Source of the DNA: Pseudomonas syringae
GTDB taxonomy: Bacteria; Pseudomonadota; Gammaproteobacteria; Pseudomonadales; Pseudomonadaceae
NCBI RefSeq assembly: GCF_021605415.1
Contig: NZ_WKEQ01000015.1
Location: 1 to 64,000 of the forward strand
Direction: 5' to 3'
DNA length: 64,000 nt
Below are positions 53,270 through 62,396 of the stretch, one piece after another (the first letter of the stretch is position 1; each line of letters starts with the position of its first letter). The notes beneath the pieces were generated by a model. That model was not told the origin of the DNA. It was given only the letters and a program-made list of their open reading frames with translations, and searched no databases. The translations under genes were made by a program, and so were the position numbers.

Positions 53270-53293
53270 AAAAAACGGCGCCCCGGAGGCGCC
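53268..53293 (-). terminator. Terminator of mscL
   Basis: GGCGCC-tccgg-GGCGCC stem followed on the minus strand by eight T. The T-run overlaps the fpr stop codon region. Confidence 0.85.
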
Positions 53294-53311
53294 ATTCATT
53301 GCGACGATTGT

Positions 53312-53725
53312 TCAAGGTTGATTGTTCTGCGCCTTGAGCAAGTCGCGGATTTCGGCCAACAGCAGCTCTTCCTTGGTCGGCACCGGCGGGGCGGATGGGG
53401 CCACGGCTTCTTCGCGCTTCAATCGGTTGATGGCTTTGACACCCATGAAGATCGCGAACGCGACGATGATGAAGTCGAGCACGGTCTGAATGAATTTACC
53501 GTACGCCAGCACCACGGCCGGAGCCGCGCCATCCGCGGCTTTGAGCGTGACAGCCAGGTCGCTGAAATCCACGCCGCCGATCAGTAAGCCAATTGGCGGC
53601 ATGATCACGTCGCCGACAAATGATGAAACGATCTTGCCGAACGCAGCACCGATGATGATACCGACGGCCATGTCGACCACGTTGCCTTTGACCGCGAAGG
53701 CCTTGAACTCATTGATCACGCCCAT
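53312..53725 (-). CDS. mscL: Large-conductance mechanosensitive channel
   Basis: 137-aa pentameric channel for osmotic down-shock. [33 protein letters not shown] is the S1/TM1 signature and TM2 is [22 protein letters not shown], followed by a charged C-terminal helix. Length is normal. Confidence 0.95.
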   Translation of the reverse strand: MGVINEFKAFAVKGNVVDMAVGIIIGAAFGKIVSSFVGDVIMPPIGLLIGGVDFSDLAVTLKAADGAAPAVVLAYGKFIQTVLDFIIVAFAIFMGVKAINRLKREEAVAPSAPPVPTKEELLLAEIRDLLKAQNNQP

Positions 53726-54008
53726 AGGTTATTCCTTGTTACAGATGAGTTAGGTGGAGGAGTGTAAGTCAGCAAGACGCATTTTGCCCGACACACTTGC
53801 TTACGTAGCTTGCTTGCTATCGACCGACTGACCCTCGAAAAGTTTATATAAGGCGAATGCTCGCGCGCGGTTTAACCGCTCTGCCACAGCCTTTTCCACC
53901 CTTTTTTACCTATCGCGCCGTTGCGCTATTTCTATTTAGAATCCTCGCCAGCGGTCACTAGCCTCTGGGGTGCGCATCTGGATGCGCTCTATAACAGAGG
54001 AAAAATCA
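53726..54008. other. Control region between mscL and katB
   Basis: 283 bp, divergent. AT-rich patches and CTAT/ATTTAG half-sites around 53908-53940 recall OxyR-type sites but are not clean enough to call. Confidence 0.4.
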
Positions 54009-55550
54009 ATGAAAACTCAACTTGGCTTCGGGGCTTTTCCCCACCGCCGTACCCTCGGCATCTTGTCTGCCGGTTTGCTCAGTTTCTCCGTGACGGCCGC
54101 TCCGCTGACCCGCGACAACGGTGCCGTCGTCGGCGACAACCAGAACTCGCAAACCGCCGGCGCCAACGGCCCGGTGCTGCTGCAGGATGTGCAGTTGATT
54201 CAGAAGCTGCAGCGTTTTGATCGGGAGCGCATTCCCGAGCGCGTGGTTCACGCCCGTGGCACCGGTGCCCACGGTACGTTCACCGTCACCAACGACCTCA
54301 GCGACTTAAGCAAGGCCAAGGTGTTTGCCGCTGGCCAGATCACCCCGGTGTTCGTGCGTTTCTCGGCCGTGGTGCACGGTGTTCATTCCCCGGAAACCCT
54401 GCGCGATCCTCGCGGTTTCGCCACCAAGTTCTACACCGCCGATGGAAACTGGGATCTGGTGGGCAACAATTTTCCGACCTTCTTCATCCGCGATGCCATC
54501 AAGTTCCCGGACATGGTGCATGCCTTCAAACCGGATCCGCGCACCAACCTGGATGACGATTCGCGCCGCTTCGACTTCTTCTCTCATGTACCAGAAGCCA
54601 CGCGCACGCTGACCGAGTTGTATTCCAACTCAGGCACACCTGCCAGCTATCGGGAAATGGACGGTAACGGGGTGCATGCTTACAAGTTGGTTAACGCCAA
54701 GGGCGATGTGCAGTATGTGAAGTTTCATTGGAAGAGTCTGCAAGGGATCAAGAACCTTGATCCAAAGGAAGTTACCAAAGTTCAAGGTCAGGATTACAGT
54801 CATATGACCCAGGACTTGGTCACGAATATCAATAAGGGTAACTTCCCGAAATGGGACTTGTACGTTCAAGTTGTAAGTCCGCAAGATTTGTCCAAGTTTG
54901 ATTTTGATCCATTGGATGCGACAAAGATTTGGCCTGGCATTCCGGAACGCAAAGTTGGACAAATGATGTTGAACCGTAATCCGGCGAATGTATTCCAGGA
55001 AACCGAACAAGTCGCGATGGCGCCCGCCAATGTCGTTCCGGGTATCGAACCTTCGGAAGATCGACTGTTGCAAGGCCGAGTGTTCTCTTACGCCGATACG
55101 CAAATGTATCGCCTGGGCGCCAATGCGCTGCAATTGCCGATCAACGCGCCAAAAGTTACCGTCAATAACGGTAATCAGGACGGGGCCGCCAATATCGGCG
55201 CCACCTCCTCGGGCGTGAACTATCAGCCGAGCCGCCTGCAACCGCGCGATGAAGCGCAGGGCGCGCGTTATAGCCAATTGGCGCTGTCGGGCAGCACCCA
55301 GCAAGCGAAAATCCAGCGCGAGCAGAACTTCAAGCAAGCGGGCGATCTGTATCGCTCGTACAGCAAGAAGGAACGTCAAGATCTGATCGACAGCTTCGGC
55401 GGCTCGCTGGCCACCACCGATGACGAAAGCAAGCACATCATTTTGTCCTTCCTCTATAAGGCCGATCCGGAATACGGCACCGGCGTCGCGAAAGTGGCGA
55501 AGGGCGACCTGAGCCGGGTCAAGGCACTGGCGGCGAAACTGGCCGACTGA
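54009..55550 (+). CDS. katB: Periplasmic monofunctional catalase
   Basis: 513 aa. An N-terminal export signal (LGILSAGLLSFSVTAA) marks the periplasmic KatB type. Catalytic His81 (VVHARGTGAHG), the VGNNFPTFFIRD distal motif and the RVFSYADTQMYRLG proximal heme-Tyr are present. In P. aeruginosa katB-ankB is OxyR-controlled and resists hydrogen peroxide. ATG 54009. About 54660-55020 uses markedly more AT-rich synonymous codons than the rest of the gene. Confidence 0.93.
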   Translation: MKTQLGFGAFPHRRTLGILSAGLLSFSVTAAPLTRDNGAVVGDNQNSQTAGANGPVLLQDVQLIQKLQRFDRERIPERVVHARGTGAHGTFTVTNDLSDLSKAKVFAAGQITPVFVRFSAVVHGVHSPETLRDPRGFATKFYTADGNWDLVGNNFPTFFIRDAIKFPDMVHAFKPDPRTNLDDDSRRFDFFSHVPEATRTLTELYSNSGTPASYREMDGNGVHAYKLVNAKGDVQYVKFHWKSLQGIKNLDPKEVTKVQGQDYSHMTQDLVTNINKGNFPKWDLYVQVVSPQDLSKFDFDPLDATKIWPGIPERKVGQMMLNRNPANVFQETEQVAMAPANVVPGIEPSEDRLLQGRVFSYADTQMYRLGANALQLPINAPKVTVNNGNQDGAANIGATSSGVNYQPSRLQPRDEAQGARYSQLALSGSTQQAKIQREQNFKQAGDLYRSYSKKERQDLIDSFGGSLATTDDESKHIILSFLYKADPEYGTGVAKVAKGDLSRVKALAAKLAD

Positions 55551-55570
55551 TTGACGCAATGCCCCCACGC

Positions 55571-55589
55571 GGGGCCTGATTCAGGCCCC
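55571..55589. repeat. Hairpin between katB and ankB
   Basis: GGGGCCT-gattc-AGGCCCC, a perfect 7-bp stem without a T-run, so probably a stability or partial-attenuation element in the katB-ankB transcript. Confidence 0.55.
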
Positions 55590-55612
55590 CGTTCTGTTTG
55601 AGGAGACGGCTG

Positions 55613-56149
55613 ATGCGCCACTGCTTTTATCTGTTGCTGAGTTGCCTGGCTTTGACGGCGCACGCGGCACAGGACCCCGCCGAAATCAAAAGCCAGTTGC
55701 AGGATTACTACTTCGATGCCGCCCGTCGCGGCGACGTGCCGATGCTCGATACGTTCATCGAGGCCGGTTATTCCCTCGATACCCGAGACGCCAAGGGCTA
55801 TACCGCGCTGATCCTCGCGGCTTATCACGGTCGGGGCGAGGCGGTCGAACGCTTGCTCACTGCCGGCGCCGATGCTTGCGCTCAGGATCAGCGCGGTAAC
55901 ACAGCGTTGATGGGCGCCATCTTCAAGGGTGAACTGCAGATCGCCCGGCGCTTGATGCGCAGCGATTGCAGTCCCGATCAACGCAACGGCGCCGGGCAGA
56001 CGGCGGCGATGTACGCCGGGTTGTTCAAGCGTGTGGAATTGCTCGACGCCCTCAAGGCCCGCGGCGCCGATCTGAATGCCGAGGATCCATTGGGCAACAG
56101 CGCCACGCGTCTGGCCAACGGCGAAATCCGTACCGCTGCGCCGCGCTGA
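55613..56149 (+). CDS. ankB: Periplasmic ankyrin-repeat protein AnkB
   Basis: 178 aa. A signal peptide (LLLSCLALTAHA) is followed by four to five ankyrin repeats (GDVPMLDTFIEAGYSLDTRDAKGYTAL, then GRGEAVERLLTAGADACAQDQRGNTAL and so on). In P. aeruginosa AnkB is needed for full KatB activity, perhaps by protecting it. ATG 55613 has GAGGAGACGG upstream. Downstream of katB on the same strand by 62 bp. Confidence 0.9.
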   Translation: MRHCFYLLLSCLALTAHAAQDPAEIKSQLQDYYFDAARRGDVPMLDTFIEAGYSLDTRDAKGYTALILAAYHGRGEAVERLLTAGADACAQDQRGNTALMGAIFKGELQIARRLMRSDCSPDQRNGAGQTAAMYAGLFKRVELLDALKARGADLNAEDPLGNSATRLANGEIRTAAPR

Positions 56150-56194
56150 TTCACGACGTCTGCGTTATCATCGCGGTTTTTGTCGGGGGTTCAG

Positions 56195-57562
56195 ATGGCC
56201 AAGGCCAAGCGCATGTTCGGCTGCACGGAGTGCGGCGCAACCTTTCCCAAGTGGGCCGGCCAGTGTGGCGAGTGCGGCGCCTGGAACACCCTGACTGAAA
56301 CCATGATCGAAAGCGGCGGCGCCACGGCGCCGACCGGGCGAACCGGTTGGGCGGGGCAGCAGGCGCAAATCAAGACCCTGGCCGAAGTCAGTGTTGAAGA
56401 GATTCCACGGTTTTCCACCGCATCCGGTGAGCTTGACCGTGTGCTCGGCGGTGGTCTGGTCGACGGCTCGGTGGTGCTGATCGGCGGTGACCCGGGGATC
56501 GGCAAATCGACGATTCTGTTGCAAACGTTGTGCAACCTCGCCAAGAGCATGTCGGCTCTGTACGTCACCGGCGAAGAATCCCAGCAACAAGTGGCGATGC
56601 GCGCCCGGCGTCTTGGTTTGCCCCAGGATCAACTGCGGGTGATGACCGAAACCTGCATCGAAACCATCATCGCCACCGCCCGCGTCGAAAAGCCCCGAGT
56701 AATGGTGATCGACTCGATCCAGACGATTTTCACCGAACAACTGCAATCGGCGCCCGGTGGGGTTTCACAGGTGCGCGAGAGCGCAGCATTGCTGGTGCGC
56801 TACGCCAAGCAGAGTGGCACGGCGATTTTCCTTGTCGGCCATGTGACCAAAGAAGGCGCGCTGGCTGGGCCGCGCGTGCTGGAACATATGGTCGACACCG
56901 TGTTGTATTTCGAAGGCGAGTCGGACGGTCGGTTGCGTTTGCTGCGGGCGGTGAAGAACCGTTTTGGCGCGGTGAACGAACTCGGCGTGTTCGGCATGAC
57001 CGACAAGGGTTTGAAAGAAGTCTCCAATCCTTCGGCGATTTTTCTCACGCGAGCTCAGGAAGAGGTCCCGGGCAGTGTGGTGATGGCAACGTGGGAAGGC
57101 ACCCGGCCGATGCTGGTTGAAGTGCAGGCGCTGGTGGACGACAGTCATTTGGCCAATCCGCGTCGGGTGACGCTCGGTCTGGATCAGAACCGCTTGGCCA
57201 TGTTGTTGGCGGTGCTGCATCGACATGGCGGGATCCCGACGCACGATCAGGATGTGTTCCTCAACGTGGTGGGTGGTGTGAAAGTGCTGGAAACTGCTTC
57301 CGACCTGGCGTTGATGGCGGCCGTCATGTCGAGCCTGCGCAACCGGCCGTTGCCCCACGACTTGCTGGTGTTCGGTGAAGTCGGTTTGTCCGGCGAAGTG
57401 CGCCCGGTGCCAAGCGGACAAGAGCGCCTGAAAGAGGCGGCCAAGCACGGCTTCAAGCGCGCGATCGTGCCCAAGGGCAACGCGCCGAAGGAAGCCCCGC
57501 CGGGGTTGCAGATCATCGCCGTGACCCGCCTCGAACAAGCCCTCGACGCCCTCTTCGAATAA
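56195..57562 (+). CDS. radA: DNA repair protein RadA
   Basis: 455-aa RecA-like branch-migration ATPase. N-terminal zinc finger with Cys10, Cys13, Cys24, Cys27; Walker A GGDPGIGKST (97-106); RadA-specific KNRFG (254-258); then a Lon-protease-like C-terminal domain (about 300-450). ATG 56195. Confidence 0.95.
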   Translation: MAKAKRMFGCTECGATFPKWAGQCGECGAWNTLTETMIESGGATAPTGRTGWAGQQAQIKTLAEVSVEEIPRFSTASGELDRVLGGGLVDGSVVLIGGDPGIGKSTILLQTLCNLAKSMSALYVTGEESQQQVAMRARRLGLPQDQLRVMTETCIETIIATARVEKPRVMVIDSIQTIFTEQLQSAPGGVSQVRESAALLVRYAKQSGTAIFLVGHVTKEGALAGPRVLEHMVDTVLYFEGESDGRLRLLRAVKNRFGAVNELGVFGMTDKGLKEVSNPSAIFLTRAQEEVPGSVVMATWEGTRPMLVEVQALVDDSHLANPRRVTLGLDQNRLAMLLAVLHRHGGIPTHDQDVFLNVVGGVKVLETASDLALMAAVMSSLRNRPLPHDLLVFGEVGLSGEVRPVPSGQERLKEAAKHGFKRAIVPKGNAPKEAPPGLQIIAVTRLEQALDALFE

Positions 57563-57576
57563 CCACCCAACAAGAC

Positions 57577-57605
57577 CTGTGGGAGCGAGCAGGCTCGCTC
57601 CCACG
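57577..57605. repeat. Single REP hairpin
   Basis: CTGTGGGAGCGAGC-agg-CTCGCTCCCACG. The compact form of the REP family, between convergent radA and mapZ. Confidence 0.7.
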
Positions 57606-57622
57606 TTTGATGTGTGCGAACT

Positions 57623-57991
57623 TCAGAGTTCGATCAGGGCGCCCAGCTCTGCTTCCAGTTCTTTCGCATCGGCCAGGTTAAGCTCGATCAACCGCCGCAA
57701 CCGCTGGATCGACTCAAGGCTGATGTGCCGACACTCAAAACCCAGATGACCATGATCGTCATGGGCCAGGTGCACATCCATTTCGATGTCGACGTCATCG
57801 CTCAAATGAATGTCGACGAAAAAATCCTGCTGCGGATCCCCGCGCCACGGCTCGGGTTTTTCGATCAGCAGCCCTTTTAGCGACAGATCGATCAGCTTCA
57901 CTGGCCAGGTGAATTCGCCCTGGCTCAGTTCGGTTCGGGCATCGAACGCAATTCGTTTGAAACGACGACGATTGGCTGGGTGTTCGCTCAT
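57623..57991 (-). CDS. mapZ: PilZ-domain c-di-GMP receptor, MapZ-like
   Basis: 122-aa single PilZ domain. The c-di-GMP motifs are intact: RRRFKR near residue 9 and DLSLKG (DxSxxG). The length, GFECRHISLESIQRLRRLIELNL region and position beside radA match P. aeruginosa PA4608 (MapZ), which binds CheR1-type methyltransferase to affect chemotaxis. GGAGGA precedes ATG 57991. Confidence 0.85.
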   Translation of the reverse strand: MSEHPANRRRFKRIAFDARTELSQGEFTWPVKLIDLSLKGLLIEKPEPWRGDPQQDFFVDIHLSDDVDIEMDVHLAHDDHGHLGFECRHISLESIQRLRRLIELNLADAKELEAELGALIEL

Positions 57992-58151
57992 GGCGCAATC
58001 CTCCGGACATTCGCTGACTATAGACCCGCATTGTTCAAGCGTGCCAGCGCGGGCGGGCGACTCAGACCAACGTCGGGGTATGGCCTTTATCGTCAGTAGC
58101 GCTAAACTCGGGGTGGCTGTCTTTCTTGTCCACTCTGGCTGGAATATAAAA

Positions 58152-60218
58152 ATGAAAAATAATAATAGCCTGCTGCGCCACCTACCCTGGCTGCTGCTGG
58201 CAATCGTAGGAGCGTGCGCCCTGGGCGTAGTGGCATTGCGCCGAGGCGAGGCGATCAACGCCTTGTGGATTGTGGTCGCTGCCGTGGCCATTTATCTGGT
58301 TGCTTACCGCTATTACAGTCTGTTCATCGCCAACAACGTGATGCAACTGGATCCGCGTCGGGCCACCCCCGCCGTGCTCAACAACGATGGTCTGGACTAT
58401 GTGCCGACCAACAAACACATTCTTTTCGGTCACCACTTCGCGGCAATCGCTGGCGCGGGACCTCTGGTCGGCCCGGTACTGGCGGCGCAGATGGGCTATT
58501 TGCCCGGTACGCTCTGGCTGATCGCCGGTGTGGTGCTGGCGGGCGCGGTGCAGGACTTCATGGTGCTGTTCATGTCGACCCGTCGCAACGGCCGTTCACT
58601 GGGCGACATGGTGCGTGAAGAAATGGGCCGCATTCCCGGCACCATTGCACTGTTCGGCTGCTTCCTGATCATGATCATCATCCTCGCGGTGCTGGCACTG
58701 ATCGTGGTCAAAGCACTCGCCGAGAGCCCGTGGGGCATCTTCACGGTGATGGCGACCATCCCGATCGCGATGTTTATGGGCATCTACATGCGCTACATCC
58801 GTCCGGGTCGTATCGGCGAAATTTCCGTGGTCGGTGTATTGCTGCTGCTGGGGTCGATCTGGCTGGGCGGGCAGATTGCCGCCGATCCGGTATGGGCCAA
58901 GGCCTTCACCTTCACAGGCGTGCAGATCACCTGGATGCTGGTCGGTTACGGTTTCGTTGCCGCCTCGTTGCCGGTCTGGCTGATCCTTGCGCCACGCGAC
59001 TATCTGTCGACGTTCCTCAAGATCGGCACCATCGTCGCCCTGGCGATCGGCATTCTGGTGACCATGCCCGAGCTGAAAATGCCGGCGCTGACCCAGTTCG
59101 TCGACGGCACCGGCCCAGTGTGGAAGGGCGGGTTGTTCCCGTTCCTGTTCATCACCATCGCCTGCGGTGCGGTTTCCGGCTTCCACGCACTGATTTCCTC
59201 CGGTACCACGCCGAAGTTGCTGGATAACGAAACCAACGCCCGTTACATCGGTTACGGCGGCATGCTGATGGAGTCATTCGTGGCGATCATGGCCATGGTC
59301 GCTGCCTCGGTGATCGAGCCTGGCGTGTACTTCGCCATGAACAGTCCGGCGGCTGTCGTCGGCAGTGACGTGGTGTCGGTTGCGCAAGTGGTTACCAGTT
59401 GGGGTTTTGCGATTACGCCTGAGGCGCTGCAAGCCGTGGCGAATGACATCGGCGAAACCACCATCCTCGCCCGTGCCGGCGGTGCACCGACCCTGGCGGT
59501 GGGTATTGCGCAGATCCTGCACAGTGTCCTGCCGGGTGAAAACACCATGGCATTCTGGTACCACTTCGCGATCCTGTTCGAAGCGCTGTTCATCCTGACT
59601 GCTGTCGACGCCGGCACCCGTGCCGGTCGTTTCATGCTGCAGGATCTGCTCGGTTCTTTTGTTCCGGCTCTCAAACGTACCGAATCCTGGACGGCCAACC
59701 TGATTGCCACTGCCGGTTGTGTGGCGATGTGGGGCTGGTTGCTGTATCAGGGCGTGATCGATCCACTGGGCGGCATCAACACCTTGTGGCCGCTGTTCGG
59801 TATCTCCAACCAGATGCTGGCCGGTATCGCGCTGATGCTCGGCACCGTGGTACTGATCAAGATGAAGCGTCAGCGCTACATTTGGGTCACCCTGTTGCCG
59901 GCAACCTGGCTGCTGATCTGCACCACGACGGCGGGCTTCATCAAGCTGTTCGACGCCAATCCTGCGATCGGCTTCCTGTCGCTGGCCAAGAAATACAGCG
60001 ATGCGCTGGCCAATAACCAGATCCTCGCACCGGCGAAAAGCGTCGAGCAGATGCAGCACGTGATCTTCAACGCCTACACCAACGCAACACTGACCGCGCT
60101 GTTCCTGTTTGTGGTGTTCAGCATCCTGTTCTATGCGCTCAAGGTCGGTATCGCCGCCTGGGGCAAAAAAGAGCGTACGGATAAAGAATCGCCATTCCAG
60201 GCTTTGCCGGATGCGTAA
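58152..60218 (+). CDS. cstA: Carbon starvation protein A family transporter
   Basis: 688-aa integral membrane protein (about 16-18 helices), length close to E. coli CstA (701 aa). Motifs: YVPTNKHILFGHHFAAIAGAGPLVGPVLAAQMGYLPG, DFMVLFMSTRRNGRSLGDMVREEMG, FHALISSGTTPKLLDNE. CstA relatives take up peptides or pyruvate. ATG 58152 has GGAATATAAA upstream; the longer frame reading from 57810 lies across the mapZ gene. Followed 15 bp later by ybdD. Confidence 0.9.
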   Translation: MKNNNSLLRHLPWLLLAIVGACALGVVALRRGEAINALWIVVAAVAIYLVAYRYYSLFIANNVMQLDPRRATPAVLNNDGLDYVPTNKHILFGHHFAAIAGAGPLVGPVLAAQMGYLPGTLWLIAGVVLAGAVQDFMVLFMSTRRNGRSLGDMVREEMGRIPGTIALFGCFLIMIIILAVLALIVVKALAESPWGIFTVMATIPIAMFMGIYMRYIRPGRIGEISVVGVLLLLGSIWLGGQIAADPVWAKAFTFTGVQITWMLVGYGFVAASLPVWLILAPRDYLSTFLKIGTIVALAIGILVTMPELKMPALTQFVDGTGPVWKGGLFPFLFITIACGAVSGFHALISSGTTPKLLDNETNARYIGYGGMLMESFVAIMAMVAASVIEPGVYFAMNSPAAVVGSDVVSVAQVVTSWGFAITPEALQAVANDIGETTILARAGGAPTLAVGIAQILHSVLPGENTMAFWYHFAILFEALFILTAVDAGTRAGRFMLQDLLGSFVPALKRTESWTANLIATAGCVAMWGWLLYQGVIDPLGGINTLWPLFGISNQMLAGIALMLGTVVLIKMKRQRYIWVTLLPATWLLICTTTAGFIKLFDANPAIGFLSLAKKYSDALANNQILAPAKSVEQMQHVIFNAYTNATLTALFLFVVFSILFYALKVGIAAWGKKERTDKESPFQALPDA

Positions 60219-60233
60219 CTCGAGGAATGCACC

Positions 60234-60431
60234 ATGTTCAATGACCTGAGTCGCCTCGGTAAATACCTCGGTCAGGCTGCGCGCCTGATGGTCGGCATGC
60301 CCGACTACGACACCTACGTCGAGCATATGCAGACCAAACACCCGGACAAACCGGTGATGAGCTACGAGATGTTCTTCCGCGAACGTCAGGAAGCCCGTTA
60401 CGGTGGCAAGGGTGGGCCGAAGTGCTGTTGA
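60234..60431 (+). CDS. YbdD/YjiX-family protein (DUF466)
   Basis: 65 aa. Entire DUF466 signature: [25 protein letters not shown], then [19 protein letters not shown] with a Cys-Cys end. It follows cstA in many bacteria and is required for CstA-type transport in E. coli BtsT/CstA systems. Confidence 0.9.
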   Translation: MFNDLSRLGKYLGQAARLMVGMPDYDTYVEHMQTKHPDKPVMSYEMFFRERQEARYGGKGGPKCC

Positions 60432-60471
60432 TCTGACAGCGTTAGGGCCAACGCTATCCCCCTGTGGGAGC

Positions 60472-60553
60472 GGGCTTGCTCGCGAAAGCGTAATGTCAGT
60501 TGACGAATAAGTCGGCTGACACACCGCTTTCGCGAGCAAGCCCGCTCCCACAG
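60472..60553. repeat. REP pair (CTGTGGGAGCGGGCTTGCTC ... inverted copy)
   Basis: Inverted pair between ybdD and the GTPase gene, right copy ending AAGCCCGCTCCCACAG. It partially separates the two in an otherwise same-strand operon. Confidence 0.85.
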
Positions 60554-60589
60554 TTGTTTTGTGTCGTTCATTAATCAGGAGATCGAGTT

Positions 60590-61561
60590 TTGTCCTCTCC
60601 CATTCCGGTAACAGTCCTTAGCGGTTTCCTCGGCGCCGGCAAGACCACCTTGCTGCGCCACCTGCTGAAAGCCGAACACGGCCTGAAAATCGCCGTGATC
60701 GAAAACGAATTCTCCGACGCCGGCATCGACACCCAGTTGCTGGGTGACGAGCCGGTGCAAGTCATGACCTTGGCCAACGGCTGTGTCTGCTGCACGATTC
60801 ACACTGATTTGACCAAAGCCCTGTACCTGTTGCTCGAACGACTGGACAGCGGCGAAATCGCCTTCGACCGACTGGTGATCGAGTGCACCGGCCTCGCCGA
60901 TCCGGCTCCGGTGGCGCAGACGTTTTTTATCGATGAAGAATTGCGCGACCGCTACATCCTCGACGGCATCATCACGCTGGTGGACGCGGCTCACGCAGAA
61001 GATCACCTGGCCCAGACCATCGCCCAGGCGCAGATCGGTTTCGCCGATCGCTTGCTGGTGAGCAAAACCGATTTAGTCGACGAGGCGACGTTCACCGCGC
61101 TGAGTGAACGCCTGTCACGGATCAACCGCCGGGCGCCGATCCGCGTGGTCGAGCACGGCAACATAGACCTGGCCGAATTGCTTGATGTGCGTGGCTTCAA
61201 CCTGAATGCCGATATCGGCGGCGGATTGAGCCTGCGTCCAGTGAGTCAGGCGCCGTCGATCGACCGCATTTCCAGTCTGGTGCTGCGTACCGGGCAGCCG
61301 CTGGATATCGATCGACTCAGCGAGTTCATGAACGAACTGCTGGAAGCACACGGCAAGCAATTGCTGCGTTACAAAGGCGTGCTGAACATTGCCGGGGAAG
61401 ATCGGCGGCTGGTGTTTCAGGGGGTTTTGAAACTCTACGGTTTTGACTGGGACACCGAATGGGCCGAGGGCGAGACGCGGGAAAGTGTGATCGTGTTCAT
61501 CGCCGATGATTTGCCGGAAGAGACGATTCGGGCGGGTTTTGCCAAGGTGGCGGCGGGCTGA
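60590..61561 (+). CDS. yjiA: CobW/YjiA-family GTPase
   Basis: 323-aa G3E GTPase. Walker A GFLGAGKTT (13-20 region), the metal-binding GCVCC motif (NGCVCCTIHTDL), switch motif ECTGLADP and SKTDLV. C-terminal CobW_C domain (about 215-320). A metal chaperone by family, metal unknown. TTG 60590 with AGGAG 8 nt upstream. cstA-ybdD-yjiA order matches P. aeruginosa PA4606-PA4604. Confidence 0.88.
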   Translation: MSSPIPVTVLSGFLGAGKTTLLRHLLKAEHGLKIAVIENEFSDAGIDTQLLGDEPVQVMTLANGCVCCTIHTDLTKALYLLLERLDSGEIAFDRLVIECTGLADPAPVAQTFFIDEELRDRYILDGIITLVDAAHAEDHLAQTIAQAQIGFADRLLVSKTDLVDEATFTALSERLSRINRRAPIRVVEHGNIDLAELLDVRGFNLNADIGGGLSLRPVSQAPSIDRISSLVLRTGQPLDIDRLSEFMNELLEAHGKQLLRYKGVLNIAGEDRRLVFQGVLKLYGFDWDTEWAEGETRESVIVFIADDLPEETIRAGFAKVAAG

Positions 61562-61573
61562 TTATTTTGTGGT

Positions 61574-61684
61574 GCCTGTGAAGGCCTCATCGCTGGCAAG
61601 TCAGCTCCCACAGCTTTTGGGTTGGGCACAGAACGTGTGAACACCCTAGACCCCTGTTGGAGCCTGGCTTGCCAGCGATAGCGG
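61574..61684. repeat. REP copies in outward arrangement
   Basis: GCTGGCAAGTCAGCTCCCACAG at the left and CTGTTGGAGCCTGGCTTGCCAGC at the right. The two copies are inverted relative to each other but, unlike other pairs here, face with their TGTGGG ends together. Confidence 0.65.
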
Positions 61685-61688
61685 CCGA

Positions 61689-62375
61689 TCAGCCAACACA
61701 GCCCAACAATGTGTCCCCGAGATTGTCCAGATGCCGGTTCAGCAGCAGGGTGGCTTTCGCTACATCCCTACATTCCACCGCACCCACAATCGCAACATGC
61801 TCGCGCCATGCGCAACAAGCGAGCGCATCTGCGTCACATCGCGCAATTGCCAGTGATGTCAGCGGCACCAGACTTCCCAAAAAATGCGCCAACGGTGCAT
61901 TCCCCGCCATTTCAGCCAAGCGCAGATGAAACTCCCCGGATAAGCGTATCGCTGCGCCGCGTCGATGCTGTTCGGCCGCCTGGCGCTCGCGCTCGATCAG
62001 TGTGCGCAAGCGTTTCACATCGTCGGCACGCGGCTGCTGGGACGCCAGGTGCACCAGCATGGTTTCGGTCAGCCGCCGCGCATGCAGCGTCTGGCGGGTC
62101 TGTTCAACATTGACGTCGGCCAGGCGCGGCCGATGATTGGCGCGCAACACAACAATCTGTTGATGCGACAACTGCGTCAGGACTCGGCGAATGTCCGTAC
62201 GGCTGGCATTGAACATCTGCCCGAGGCTTTCCTCGGTGAAGCGTGTGTCGATGCGCTGATCGAGAATCGCGTCGAACACGCGCGGATACAGGTCATCCAC
62301 CGACGCACGCAGGCGCGAAAAGGGCAGGGCGCGGGTGCTCTGGCGGTTGGGCTGTGGCATGGCAAGACTGTTCAT
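61689..62375 (-). CDS. GntR-family regulator with FCD domain (copy 1)
   Basis: 228 aa. The FCD effector helices (about 90-220) are clear (RRLTETMLVHLASQQPRADD, EFHLRLAEMAGNAPLAHFL). The HTH (FTEESLGQMFNASRTDIRRVLTQLSHQQIV) is only a distant match to the GntR consensus. It follows copy 2 by 21 bp in the same direction, a likely operon. ATG 62375 has GGAG upstream. Confidence 0.8.
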   Translation of the reverse strand: MNSLAMPQPNRQSTRALPFSRLRASVDDLYPRVFDAILDQRIDTRFTEESLGQMFNASRTDIRRVLTQLSHQQIVVLRANHRPRLADVNVEQTRQTLHARRLTETMLVHLASQQPRADDVKRLRTLIERERQAAEQHRRGAAIRLSGEFHLRLAEMAGNAPLAHFLGSLVPLTSLAIARCDADALACCAWREHVAIVGAVECRDVAKATLLLNRHLDNLGDTLLGCVG

Positions 62376-62396
62376 GACCTGTCTCCAGTAAGTGGT

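Noticed and set aside
59274..60551. 425-codon antisense frame over cstA/ybdD
   Set aside because: Sense strand encodes a complete membrane transporter; the antisense frame runs across two genes and a REP pair.
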